From contig NZ_JAFIEU010000036.1 of NCBI RefSeq assembly GCF_020832325.1, positions 1-62,145 on the forward strand: a DNA stretch of 62,145 bases, in the 5' to 3' direction. Below, in pieces: positions 50,512-59,658 of the stretch. Source of the stretch: Lunatimonas sp. (lineage in GTDB: Bacteria > Bacteroidota > Bacteroidia > Cytophagales > Cyclobacteriaceae). Below the pieces are notes generated by a model. That model ran no database searches. It had not been told where the DNA came from and saw only the letters and a program-made list of their open reading frames with translations. Position numbers and translations under genes: made by a program. How positions within the stretch are numbered: position 1 is the first letter of the stretch; each line of letters begins with the position of its first letter.

Positions 50512-53319
50512 ATGTATATTTCAAGTAACGTTCTATATCAAAAGTTGCTCCTGGTGCGGGAAGGCTACGCGGATCGACTGATTGCATTGCTGCTTATCTT
50601 GATACTGACGGCAGGCTGTAAGCAGCAGGAACCGGAGATTACCCAGGTAGATTTTGATCAAGTGGAGTTTGGAGATTTTGTGGAGCCAGACTTTCCGTAT
50701 ATCACGACTTCCATCGATGCGAGAGAGCTGGGGTCAGGCTTTCCTACCGATAATATCTCAGCGAGGGCTTTGGCTATCAAAGTAGGTGATCGCGCCTATG
50801 CTTCCTTCGACCCGGATATGCTGCGTTGGACTGTTGCTTGGACCGGTGATTTCCTGCCCATGGTTACCATGGCCCAGATTTCTTACAACAGCTTTTACGA
50901 TAAAAACAACAAGATCCCCCGTATTTTAGGAGATCCCCATTTTGCTACGGGCCAATATCCTGGATGGCTTTCAGGTAGGTCTCCGGAGTTTATCGACCCG
51001 AGACCTGCCAACCCATATCCCGGAGCACCTTCTTGGGGACCATTGGATGTCCGTGAAGCAAGGTGGGAAGGACACTATTTGGCGGAAAACGAATTGGTAC
51101 TGGCCTATACTGTCAAAGGAACAGCCATTTTGGAGAAGCCTGGTTCGGTTCAGAATGTAGACCGCACGGTATTTACGCGCTCTTTTCAGATTGAGTCACA
51201 TCGGGAGGAGTTGCATGTGGTGTTGGCTGAAGTTACGGACGGAGCCCGTTCGGAGCTCACTGAACATACCGCAAAGATTTTTCACGGCTCGGATGGTGAC
51301 CGCGTCACAGCGGTAAACTTGGCAGGAGATGTAGCCGGATTGCAGCTTCGGGTGAAAGATGACCGCATCCTCTATCTTTCCATTCCCAATTCCGACACAA
51401 AAAGGAACTTTGGCGTAGGCATTTGGACCGGTTCAGCTACGGAAAGTAGTGATTTTGCCAATCTGTTGGTTGATTTCAAACCTACGATCCCTGCAATTGA
51501 AAAAGGGTCTCCGGCTAGGTGGAAGGAAAAGGTACTTACCAAAGGTGAGTTGGCGCCAGACACCGCGTTATTTGTGACGGACCGCTTGACACTTCCGGTA
51601 CCGAATCCGTGGAATCGAAATGTGCGGGTGGTTGATCTGGATTTTTTTGATAAAAGCAAGGCAGCGGTGGTGACCTTTGACGGCGATGTCTGGATATTAG
51701 AGGGCATCAATGCCAAGCTAAATCGGCTTTCTTGGAAGAGGTTTGCCTCCGGACTGTATGAGCCCCAATCGATTTCCGTGGTAGATGGGCAGATATATGT
51801 GTATGGCAAAGAGGGAATTGTCCGACTCCACGACCTTAATAAAGATGGTGAAGCCGATTTTTACGAAAACTTTTCCAATATCATGGCGCAGTCAATCGAA
51901 ACTCGTGAATGGGCCAGTGATATGGTCAAAGATCCAAAAGGTGGTTTTTACATTGCCAAATTCGGTGCGCTGGATATGGGGCCGGAAACCTCCTCTCCGA
52001 AGGCCATCATGGGATTCCGGGCTGGATCGCAGCATGGAGGGGCCGTATTTAAGGTGTCGGCAACTGGCCGCGAGATGGAGATGATCGCATCTGGATTCCG
52101 CGGACCTTATTTGGGCATCGACCCAAAAACAGGTAGCTTGAGTGGTTCCGATCAACAGGGACACCACATGCCCTCAACGCCCATTATGATGATCAAACAA
52201 GGCGACTATTATGGTGTATCGGCCACGTCGCATTTGCCGGAACTGCCCGAGATCACCCCACCGCTTACCTGGATACCTCATGCAGAGGATCGGTCGGGTG
52301 TTAGTCAGGTGTGGGTACATAGTGATCAGATGGGCCCACTAAATGGCAAGATGGTGCACCTATCGTATGGTAGGCCGGGATTGTTTCAGGTATTGGTAGA
52401 TGATACGGGCAAAGCACTGCAAGGGGCCGTGACAGTTATTGATGCTGACTATCCAGCACCCACCATGAAGGCGGAGATCAATCCAGGCGATGGGTTGATG
52501 TACCTAGCTGGCTTCGCACTTTGGGGCCATAAATCCGATGTATTGACAGCGATGTTGCGGCTCAGGTATACCGGAATGGAGAGCCATCTGCCCGAAAAAT
52601 TCCAGGCCAGAGAAGGAGGTGTGATGATACGCTTTGCCACCGAACTTGACGAATCTTCCGCAACGGACGTGACCAATTACTCGGTAAAGCGTTGGAACTA
52701 CCACCGAAGTGGTAAATACGGTTCCGGCCATTACAAATTGAACGGTGAGGATGGAGAGGAGCAGCTTCCGGTTTTGGCAGTTGAGCTATCCGAAGATCGA
52801 AGAGCTGTTTTTTTGGTCGTCCCGCACATGACCGAAGTCATGCAAATGGAAGTAGGATACCAAATTGCTGCGAAGAGCGGTATGTCTTTGGATGATAAGC
52901 TGTGGTTTACGGTAAACGATCTGGCAAAGCCAAACCTACTAGCGGAGGGATTCAATTCGGTGGATTTAGAGGAAATATTGGAAAACACGGATTTTACGTT
53001 GACAGCTGTGCGTGAAGAGGGAACGGCTTCATTGGAACATGGCCGTCAGTTGTATGCCAAGATGAATTGTATAGCCTGCCATTCGATCGATGGTAACAAT
53101 GAGGGCCGAATTGGCCCCGGCATGAAGGGTATCTACGGAAAAGAACGGCCCGTAAAGGATGGGGAGCCCGTGGTAGCTGACGAAGCGTATCTCGAAGAGT
53201 CTATCATAGAGCCCAGCAAGAAAATCGTAGAGGGGTACGATGAAGGTATGCCTTCGTTTTTGGGTGTTTTGTCAGAAAATGATGTATCCTCGTTGATTAT
53301 GTATATCAAGTCTCTTTAG
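50512..53319 (+). CDS. DUF6797 lipoprotein with C-terminal cytochrome c
   Basis: 935 aa from ATG 50512 (an in-frame TTG at 50476 gives a less natural start). A signal peptide with lipobox (LILTAGCKQQ) follows a longer N-region. The N-terminal half matches DUF6797 (DNISARALAIKVGDRAYASFDPDMLRW, GDPHFATGQYPGWL … SWGPLDVREARWEG). The centre is a beta-propeller dehydrogenase-like region (GGFYIAKFGALDMG). The C-terminus is a monohaem cytochrome c with CIACH at residues 853-857 and a Met ligand in MPSFLGVLS. Similar proteins are abundant in Planctomycetes and in polysaccharide-degrading Bacteroidota. Substrate unknown. Ends at a strong terminator. Confidence 0.85.
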   Translation: MYISSNVLYQKLLLVREGYADRLIALLLILILTAGCKQQEPEITQVDFDQVEFGDFVEPDFPYITTSIDARELGSGFPTDNISARALAIKVGDRAYASFDPDMLRWTVAWTGDFLPMVTMAQISYNSFYDKNNKIPRILGDPHFATGQYPGWLSGRSPEFIDPRPANPYPGAPSWGPLDVREARWEGHYLAENELVLAYTVKGTAILEKPGSVQNVDRTVFTRSFQIESHREELHVVLAEVTDGARSELTEHTAKIFHGSDGDRVTAVNLAGDVAGLQLRVKDDRILYLSIPNSDTKRNFGVGIWTGSATESSDFANLLVDFKPTIPAIEKGSPARWKEKVLTKGELAPDTALFVTDRLTLPVPNPWNRNVRVVDLDFFDKSKAAVVTFDGDVWILEGINAKLNRLSWKRFASGLYEPQSISVVDGQIYVYGKEGIVRLHDLNKDGEADFYENFSNIMAQSIETREWASDMVKDPKGGFYIAKFGALDMGPETSSPKAIMGFRAGSQHGGAVFKVSATGREMEMIASGFRGPYLGIDPKTGSLSGSDQQGHHMPSTPIMMIKQGDYYGVSATSHLPELPEITPPLTWIPHAEDRSGVSQVWVHSDQMGPLNGKMVHLSYGRPGLFQVLVDDTGKALQGAVTVIDADYPAPTMKAEINPGDGLMYLAGFALWGHKSDVLTAMLRLRYTGMESHLPEKFQAREGGVMIRFATELDESSATDVTNYSVKRWNYHRSGKYGSGHYKLNGEDGEEQLPVLAVELSEDRRAVFLVVPHMTEVMQMEVGYQIAAKSGMSLDDKLWFTVNDLAKPNLLAEGFNSVDLEEILENTDFTLTAVREEGTASLEHGRQLYAKMNCIACHSIDGNNEGRIGPGMKGIYGKERPVKDGEPVVADEAYLEESIIEPSKKIVEGYDEGMPSFLGVLSENDVSSLIMYIKSL

Positions 53320-53336
53320 AGCAAGCATTATTCCAG

Positions 53337-53382
53337 TCGAACAGGGGTTTAGCCGTTAAAAAAATCCCTGTTCGATTTTTTT
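53337..53382 (+). terminator. Terminator of the DUF6797 gene
   Basis: 14-bp stem with one G-T pair (TCGAACAGGGGTTT 53337-53350 / AAATCCCTGTTCGA 53362-53375) followed by seven T. Its T run continues straight into the TATTTTTG box of the next gene. Confidence 0.93.
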
Positions 53383-53389
53383 ATTTTTG
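53382..53389 (+). promoter_or_regulatory. -7 box (TATTTTTG) for the first Gfo/Idh gene, fused to the terminator tail
   Basis: TATTTTTG matches TAnnTTTG and lies 73 nt before ATG 53462. The -33 distance falls within the terminator stem, with no TTTG. The same architecture recurs at 54909. Confidence 0.5.
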
Positions 53390-53461
53390 CAGCTGTTTCT
53401 CCGAATTTTATTTTTAAATTCATCTTGTAACAATCCCAATAACCTTATTGAAGCCTTCTCT

Positions 53462-54838
53462 ATGAACAAAGATTTTACAGGTGCCTCCCGGCGCCGATTT
53501 ATTCAACAAGCTGCCTTGGCAGCCCTTACGCCTCCCATATTGATGTCCCTTCCCGCAAACGCAGCAAGCCGAAATGGCAAGTTGCGACATGTAGCTGTGG
53601 GAGTAGGGGGTATGGGATGGCATGATTTGAACCGGTTTATGGCCCACAGTGATGTAGAGATCGTAGCGATATGCGATGTGGATGCCAATCACCTCAAGAG
53701 AGCAGCCGAAGCGTTGCCCAATGCAAAAGCCTATTCCGATTGGCGCGAGCTGTTGAAAGCAGAGTCCAGCAATTTCGATTCCATCAATGTCAGTGTGCCG
53801 GATCATAACCACTTTGCCATATCCTATGAGTCCATTCGGTTGGGAAAGCATGTGTATTGCCAAAAGCCGATGTGCCACGACGTGGCGGAAGTCAGGGCTT
53901 TGACCCGTGCTGCAGATAAGGCGGGCATTGTTAGCCAATTGGGAACCCAACATGCCTCCGGTAAGGGTGATCGCACCGCGGTGCAATGGATCAAAGAGGG
54001 CCATATCGGAAAAATAAAAAACGTTTACCTTTGCTCAAACCGTCCAGGAGCAACGGAGGCTTACCGTTACAAAGGGCCCAGACCTGCTCAAGGTGAGCCC
54101 GCACCTGCTCATTTAAATTGGGATCTTTGGGTAGGTACAGCCCCTATGCGCGACTATTCCCCCACAATTTACCATCCCTCCAAGTGGCGTGCGTGGCAGG
54201 ACTTCGGCACGGGATGGTCCGGCGATATCGGCTGCCATATTTTTGATGCAGTTTGGAAGGGGATGGGATTGAAAGATCCTGTATCGGTAATTGCGCGAGT
54301 ACAGGATTCTTGGCAGCAATCCCCTGAACGGATGGCCGATACATGGCCCCAATCCAACCATATCACCTGGATGTTTCCGGGAAATTCCCTGACAGCAGAC
54401 AAGCAATTGCAGGTAGAATGGTTTGATGGCGAGTTTTATCCTCCCGAGGAAGTGAGGGCTTTATTTTCTGTGGAAGATTATCCCGCTGAGTCGGCCATGC
54501 TGATCGGTACCGAAGGGGCCTTGTTAATACCCCATACCAAAATGCCGGTGTTGTTGCCTGAAACCAAATTTAGTCACGTGAAGGAGTCATCGTTAGAAGA
54601 TAGGGATCATTACCATCATTTTGTGGATGCCTGTTTGGGCAGGACACGTACAGAGAGCCATTTCAATCAATCTGGTCCCATGACCGAAGCGATTATACTG
54701 GGGACGGTCGCTTTGCGTGAACCCGGCAAGTTGTTGAAGTGGGATGCGAAAAAAATGAAGATCAGCAATTTGCCCGCCGCTGAAAAGCACCTAAGCCGAC
54801 CATACCGTAAGGGCTGGGAAGTAAAAGGGTTCAGTTGA
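53462..54838 (+). CDS. Tat-exported Gfo/Idh/MocA family oxidoreductase
   Basis: 458 aa from ATG 53462, which opens the Tat signal (SRRRFIQQAALAALTPPILM). Rossmann domain HVAVGVGGMGWHDLNRF … VEIVAICDVDANHLKRA; the conserved catalytic-loop motif reads CQKPMCHDVAEV, where most relatives have EKP, so Glu is replaced by Gln. C-terminal oligomerisation domain contains GWSGDIGCHIFDAV. Exported Gfo/Idh proteins of this type often act in sugar-modification steps of polysaccharide pathways. It follows the DUF6797 gene with its own promoter and is itself ended by a terminator at 54882. Cofactor and substrate unknown. Confidence 0.9.
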   Translation: MNKDFTGASRRRFIQQAALAALTPPILMSLPANAASRNGKLRHVAVGVGGMGWHDLNRFMAHSDVEIVAICDVDANHLKRAAEALPNAKAYSDWRELLKAESSNFDSINVSVPDHNHFAISYESIRLGKHVYCQKPMCHDVAEVRALTRAADKAGIVSQLGTQHASGKGDRTAVQWIKEGHIGKIKNVYLCSNRPGATEAYRYKGPRPAQGEPAPAHLNWDLWVGTAPMRDYSPTIYHPSKWRAWQDFGTGWSGDIGCHIFDAVWKGMGLKDPVSVIARVQDSWQQSPERMADTWPQSNHITWMFPGNSLTADKQLQVEWFDGEFYPPEEVRALFSVEDYPAESAMLIGTEGALLIPHTKMPVLLPETKFSHVKESSLEDRDHYHHFVDACLGRTRTESHFNQSGPMTEAIILGTVALREPGKLLKWDAKKMKISNLPAAEKHLSRPYRKGWEVKGFS

Positions 54839-54881
54839 GGTGGATGGACGTTAACAGGCTGGAAATTAGCCGCAGGGATTC

Positions 54882-54915
54882 ATGGGGTGGCTGTTGGCCA
54901 CCCCATCATATTTTT
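54882..54915 (+). terminator. Terminator of the first Gfo/Idh gene
   Basis: 10-bp perfect stem (ATGGGGTGGC 54882-54891 / GCCACCCCAT 54897-54906), 5-nt loop, then catattttt. Confidence 0.85.
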
Positions 54916-54916
54916 G
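54909..54916 (+). promoter_or_regulatory. -7 box (TATTTTTG) for the histidine kinase gene, fused to the terminator tail
   Basis: TATTTTTG begins 3 nt after the terminator stem and lies 79 nt before ATG 54995. Same terminator-to-promoter layout as at 53337-53389. Confidence 0.5.
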
Positions 54917-54994
54917 GCATATATATGCGTGATATTTAAATTTGTGCTATTTTTAAAAATTGATTTTTGTTCGCAAGATAGTTGATTCTCTGAA

Positions 54995-57064
54995 ATGGTT
55001 AAGTCTCTAATAGCAAGTGGTATATTTTTATTTCTGGGTTGCTTTCTTTTCGGCTGTGATGCTACGCAAGAGGAATATGAACCTATGAGACCGGAGATTT
55101 ACGAGCTATACCATTCGAGTAATCGGCTATTAAATTCCGGGGCATTGCCCAATTACCCCGCCTATTTGGATTCGCTTTACAGCCAATTTTCGGGCCTGAA
55201 TTCGCTAGAGCAGTGGAACAAGTACCTGCATATTGCCTTGTTTTACATTAACTTTAACCAGGATCTAGATATGGCCAAGGCCTATAAGGACAGCATGGAC
55301 TTGGTATTGAAGGGAAAGGAGCAGGTATATAAGGTGGAATATTCACGTAATTTCTTCATCGAAGGGGATATCCTAAAAGGAAGAAAGATGTTTTTTGATG
55401 CGTTCAGGAGTTATTACAATGGGAGGGAGTTCGCAAAGAATCACCTACCACTATGTACCACTGCCGACCTGACGTATCAGCTCGGATTATTTAAGTACAA
55501 TCAACGGCAGTTTGACCAGGCAATCGATTATTTCCTACAAGCGGTAGAAGAGGTGGCTACCTGTGGTCCCGATGAGTCTTTTAATGTTGTTGTGATGGAT
55601 CCCCAAAGGTACCTGACCACGATCGCTCTTTCTTATGAAAAATTAGATAAACTGGACAGTGCTGTTTTTTATTATGAAAAGGCAAAGGATTTTATCAATA
55701 GTAGGGTGGCCACCTATCCAAAAAAGTCCCAACCACTGGAATATCATTTTCTGGAAGTCGCCGAGGGCGTTGTGCTTGGAAATCTTGGGGGTGTACTTGC
55801 CAAGTTAGGGTACGTTGAAAATGCAGAAAAAGCACTGTTGCGAAGTATAGAGATCAACGATAGACCCGAATATGATATTCCCGATGCGAGGACGGCCAAG
55901 ATAAAGCTCGCGGGTCTTTACCTTGATCAGGGTAATCTCTCTAGTGCGAAACGGTTGATCGATGAACTGGATTCCTCCATCGGCCGAATTACCCTCAAAA
56001 ACACCAGTTACTTCGATATCCTATCGCGGTTTCTCAGATTGCGTTGGCGGTATTACGACGCTATCGATGAGGAAATACTCGCCTATCGGGATTTGAGTGC
56101 TTACACCAAACTATACGAGGAAAACGAGCGGTCTGCAGAGGCTTCTCGGTACTTGGATATGGAGGAAGCATTTCGGGTTACGGAACAACAATACGAAATT
56201 GCCATTATCAGTCGCGAAAACGAAATTAAGAATATCTACCTTTTGGGTACGTTGATTTTCTTGGTGGTAGCAGTTGGCTTTTTAGTCAACGTAGGCTATC
56301 ACCTCAGAAGATTTCGGGCAATAAATCGGCAAATCAGCCAGCAAAACATTGAGTTGCAGGATGCGCTAGGTGCATTGGAGCAAAGCCATGCAGAAAATTC
56401 CCGCATGATGCACATCGTGGCGCACGATCTTCGAAGCCCCATCAGCAGCATGACCATGATTGCCGATGTATTGTTGGAAAGCGGGAACTGGTCAGAGGAG
56501 GACCGTACTTTAATCGAACATATAAAGATATCAGGTAATAATTCTCTGAACCTGGTTTCAGAGATGCTGCAGGTAAACCGGGGGATCGAGGGGCTACAAA
56601 AGGAGGAAGTAGATCTGGAGCGTATGCTGAATTACTGTGCAGACCTGCTTCGCTTCAAAGCAGAGGAAAAGCAGCAGCAAATTACGCTTTCTACCGAGCC
56701 AGTCAAAGCCTGGATCAGTAGAGAGAAAATGTGGCGGGTAGTCAGTAACCTGATCGCTAACGCGATAAAATTCAGTCACAAGGGAGGGAACATACATATA
56801 CAGCTGGTAAAGAAAGTCGACCGTGCGTTGATTTCCATACAGGATCATGGAATAGGCATTCCGGATAAGTTAAAGGATACCTTGTTTGAGCTCTTCACGA
56901 ACAGCAAGCGCTATGGCACGGATGGTGAGACCCCTCACGGTATGGGACTGGCCATTTCAAAACAGATTGTGAAAGCGCATGGGGGTAGGATTTGGTTTGA
57001 AAGTGAAGACGGAAAAGGGTCCACTTTTTTTGTGGAATTGCCCTTGAATGAATCACCGGCGTAG
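54995..57064 (+). CDS. TPR-containing sensor histidine kinase
   Basis: 689 aa. Signal peptide with Cys (FLFGCDATQ), a sensor of about 360 residues with TPR-like helices (YNQRQFDQAIDYFLQAVEEV; VLAKLGYVENAEKALLRSIE), one TM helix (YLLGTLIFLVVAVGFLV, about 412-428), a short coiled coil, HisKA with phospho-acceptor His 477 (HIVAHDLRSPISS), and HATPase boxes NLIANAIKFS, DHGIGIPDKL and GMGLAISKQIVKAHGG. No receiver domain or partner response regulator is nearby, so it is an orphan kinase by location. It may sense envelope or nutrient signals linked to the neighbouring polysaccharide-type genes; that is inference. Confidence 0.93.
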   Translation: MVKSLIASGIFLFLGCFLFGCDATQEEYEPMRPEIYELYHSSNRLLNSGALPNYPAYLDSLYSQFSGLNSLEQWNKYLHIALFYINFNQDLDMAKAYKDSMDLVLKGKEQVYKVEYSRNFFIEGDILKGRKMFFDAFRSYYNGREFAKNHLPLCTTADLTYQLGLFKYNQRQFDQAIDYFLQAVEEVATCGPDESFNVVVMDPQRYLTTIALSYEKLDKLDSAVFYYEKAKDFINSRVATYPKKSQPLEYHFLEVAEGVVLGNLGGVLAKLGYVENAEKALLRSIEINDRPEYDIPDARTAKIKLAGLYLDQGNLSSAKRLIDELDSSIGRITLKNTSYFDILSRFLRLRWRYYDAIDEEILAYRDLSAYTKLYEENERSAEASRYLDMEEAFRVTEQQYEIAIISRENEIKNIYLLGTLIFLVVAVGFLVNVGYHLRRFRAINRQISQQNIELQDALGALEQSHAENSRMMHIVAHDLRSPISSMTMIADVLLESGNWSEEDRTLIEHIKISGNNSLNLVSEMLQVNRGIEGLQKEEVDLERMLNYCADLLRFKAEEKQQQITLSTEPVKAWISREKMWRVVSNLIANAIKFSHKGGNIHIQLVKKVDRALISIQDHGIGIPDKLKDTLFELFTNSKRYGTDGETPHGMGLAISKQIVKAHGGRIWFESEDGKGSTFFVELPLNESPA

Positions 57065-57183
57065 CCTCTGTTATGAATGAACGGTTATTGCTGATAATCA
57101 ATTTACTGACTTTTTTGGGGATAGATTACTGTAGGTCCATTTTTCAAGTCCCTGTCAAAACGCATATATTTACCTAAAAAAGT

Positions 57184-58023
57184 ATGAAACGTATGCTGTT
57201 TTTGGTACTGATTGGTGCGCTCGGTCTTCAATCGGTAGCCTATTCCCAGACCAAGGTGATAAAGCGCCACTTGTTGGCTTTTTGGGATTTTTCGGAGGAT
57301 GCAGGTCAGCCAAGGGTTTCCAAATCATTTCAAAATGATGAACAATACCACCTTTTGGAGGGCACTGTACCCATTGAGCGGATATCTGAAGGACCTATTG
57401 CCAAGAGTTCTGCCTACATTAAAGACAGTACCTGGTTCTACATTCCGAGAGGTGAGCTCGGTAAATTGAACATCTACGGAAAGGATGCAGCGGTGACAGT
57501 GGTCGCTTGGGTGAAAAAAGACTCCGAAAAATATTGGCAGGCCATAGGGGGTGTCTGGGACGAGACACGGGAGAAACGGCAATACTACTTATTTTTGAAT
57601 GCGGCCAGTAAAACACACCACGACGAGATGAAGCGATACCCCACGAATGGACGGATACACGGGCATATTTCCGCAACTGGGGGCAAAACCCCCGGTCAAA
57701 TAGCTTGGATCTCCTACGCAAGCAGTGATGAGGAGGTGGCCACCGGTGAATGGGCCATGATCGCCCTCGCCTACGATGGCAAGCAAATCAAGGTCTTTAA
57801 AGATGGAGCACTAAGTGCCCATGCACTTACTAACCCATTCCCCTACGAGGAAGGGATTTTTGACGGTGGGGAAGATGGGGCGGACTTCACGGTTGGAGCC
57901 AACTCGGTGATAGGTAAGATGACGAATCAGTTTGTAGGTCAAATCAGTGGTTTGGCCGTTTTCGACGAGGCGCTGGATGAAAAGGCTATGCGCCGGCTGT
58001 ATAGGAAGGGAATAGGTTTCTAG
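57184..58023 (+). CDS. Secreted LamG/concanavalin-A-like protein
   Basis: 279 aa with a signal peptide (MKRMLFLVLIGALGLQSVAYS). It fits a LamG-like jelly-roll: HLLAFWDFSEDAGQP, VTVVAWVKKDS (central strand), GEWAMIALAYDGKQIKVFKDG, and ISGLAVFDEALDEKAMRRLY, the classic LamG ending. Such domains bind carbohydrates or calcium; no enzyme residues are evident. Lies between the kinase and a Gfo/Idh gene, on the same strand. Confidence 0.82.
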   Translation: MKRMLFLVLIGALGLQSVAYSQTKVIKRHLLAFWDFSEDAGQPRVSKSFQNDEQYHLLEGTVPIERISEGPIAKSSAYIKDSTWFYIPRGELGKLNIYGKDAAVTVVAWVKKDSEKYWQAIGGVWDETREKRQYYLFLNAASKTHHDEMKRYPTNGRIHGHISATGGKTPGQIAWISYASSDEEVATGEWAMIALAYDGKQIKVFKDGALSAHALTNPFPYEEGIFDGGEDGADFTVGANSVIGKMTNQFVGQISGLAVFDEALDEKAMRRLYRKGIGF

Positions 58024-58123
58024 GGCAAGTAGTGTCGATTGGCAAGAAAAAATATCTCTTTTTAGAAAATATTTGTTATACTGCCTATTCAAAATCGATT
58101 ACCCAAAATTTATTGACCTACGT

Positions 58124-59536
58124 ATGAATAAAAACCGAAGAAGTTTTATCAAAACCGGAGCCCTAGGTGCTGCGGGTATTTCCTTAATCCCTTCGATGGT
58201 GCTAGGGAAGCCGCTGGGACACGTGGCACCGAGTGACAAGGTAAACTTAGCTTGTTGCGGCATCGGACATCGTGGTGGCGAGATCATCCGGGCGCTGCAT
58301 GCTACCGGACTGGCTAATGTAGTTGCCCTTTGCGATGTGGATATGGGAGCTCCCCATACCAAAGCTGTGATAGATATGTTTCCCGATGTTCCCCGTTTTC
58401 AGGATTTCCGTGTCATGTTTGACAAAATGGGGAATCAAATCGAAGCGGTAACAGTTGGAACCCCAGATTTTTCCCACTTCCCCATCACCATGCATGCGAT
58501 GGCCTTGGGTAAGCACGTGTACGTGGAAAAGCCCATGGCGCGGACTTTTCAGGAAGTAGAATTGATGATGGAGGGGGCTAAAAAATACAAAGTGGCTACC
58601 CAAATGGGAAATCAAGGGCATTCGGAAGGAAATTACTTCCAGTTCAAAGCCTGGAAAGAAGCTGGTATCATCAAAGACGTAACTGCGATGACTGCTCACA
58701 TGAACGGCAAACGTCGCTGGCATGATTGGGACGTCAACATGGCGGCTTATCCTGCCGGGCAGTCCAAGCCGTCTACAATGGACTGGGATACTTGGTTGTC
58801 GGCCATAGAGCATCATGATTTCCACAAGGATTTTCACGAAGGTCAGTGGCGTTGTTGGTACCAGTTTGGAATGGGCGCCTTGGGAGACTGGGGGGCGCAT
58901 ATCATGGATACTGCCCACGAGTTTCTGGAGTTAGGATTGCCGTATGAGGTGAACCCTGTCAAGTTGGATGGACACAATCCATTCTTTTTTCCCATGGCAA
59001 CCACGCTAGATTTTAAGTTTCCCGAGCGAAATGGCATGCCAGCCTGTACCATCACTTGGTACGACGGTGTCAATAATATCCCGGCAGTTCCGGATGGATA
59101 CGGTGTTTCCGAGTTGGACCCCAATATCCCTCCGCCAAGCACAGGGCAGTTACAGCCGGCGAGATTGAATCCGGGTAAAATCATTTACGGCAAAGACCTT
59201 ACCTTCAAGGGGGGATCCCACGGCAGCACACTTAGTATTATTCCGGAAGAGGCTGCAAAGGACATGGCTTCCAAGCTTCCGGAGGTGCCTGAGAGTCCCT
59301 CCAACCACTTTGCCAATTTCCTCAAGGCCTGCAAGGGTGAAGAAGAATGCCGATCCTCCTTTGAGATAGCCGGTCCGTTGAGTCAGGTGTTCTGCTTGGG
59401 TGTATTGGCACAGCAGATGAATACCAAGATCGTCTTTGACCGCGAAACCAAAAAGGTAGTGAACAATCCCTTGGCAAATGCTATGCTGATCGGCCCACCT
59501 CCCCGAAAGGGATGGGAGCAATATTACCGCGTATAG
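58124..59536 (+). CDS. Second Tat-exported Gfo/Idh/MocA family oxidoreductase
   Basis: 470 aa from ATG 58124 (Tat signal NRRSFIKTGALGAAGISL). Rossmann region VNLACCGIGHRGGEIIRAL and VVALCDVDMG; the conserved EKP motif is kept (YVEKPMARTFQEVELM), unlike the first copy. GALGDWGAHIMD matches the second domain. Members with such C-terminal parts are frequent next to sulfatases and sugar genes in Bacteroidota and Planctomycetes. Ends at a terminator before the sulfatase gene. Confidence 0.92.
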   Translation: MNKNRRSFIKTGALGAAGISLIPSMVLGKPLGHVAPSDKVNLACCGIGHRGGEIIRALHATGLANVVALCDVDMGAPHTKAVIDMFPDVPRFQDFRVMFDKMGNQIEAVTVGTPDFSHFPITMHAMALGKHVYVEKPMARTFQEVELMMEGAKKYKVATQMGNQGHSEGNYFQFKAWKEAGIIKDVTAMTAHMNGKRRWHDWDVNMAAYPAGQSKPSTMDWDTWLSAIEHHDFHKDFHEGQWRCWYQFGMGALGDWGAHIMDTAHEFLELGLPYEVNPVKLDGHNPFFFPMATTLDFKFPERNGMPACTITWYDGVNNIPAVPDGYGVSELDPNIPPPSTGQLQPARLNPGKIIYGKDLTFKGGSHGSTLSIIPEEAAKDMASKLPEVPESPSNHFANFLKACKGEEECRSSFEIAGPLSQVFCLGVLAQQMNTKIVFDRETKKVVNNPLANAMLIGPPPRKGWEQYYRV

Positions 59537-59565
59537 TACAGGCTGTTCATAGCAGATTAACCTAA

Positions 59566-59607
59566 AAGTCCACAATGCCTTGTGATAGGTGATTGTGGAT
59601 TTTTTTC
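59566..59607 (+). terminator. Terminator of the second Gfo/Idh gene
   Basis: TCCACAAT (59569-59576) pairs with ATTGTGGA (59592-59599), extended by A-T pairs, followed by seven or more T. Confidence 0.8.
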
Positions 59608-59658
59608 TATTTCATCCATTGGCCGAGCTTCTGTCGGCCTCAAATCCCATCCTTTGAT

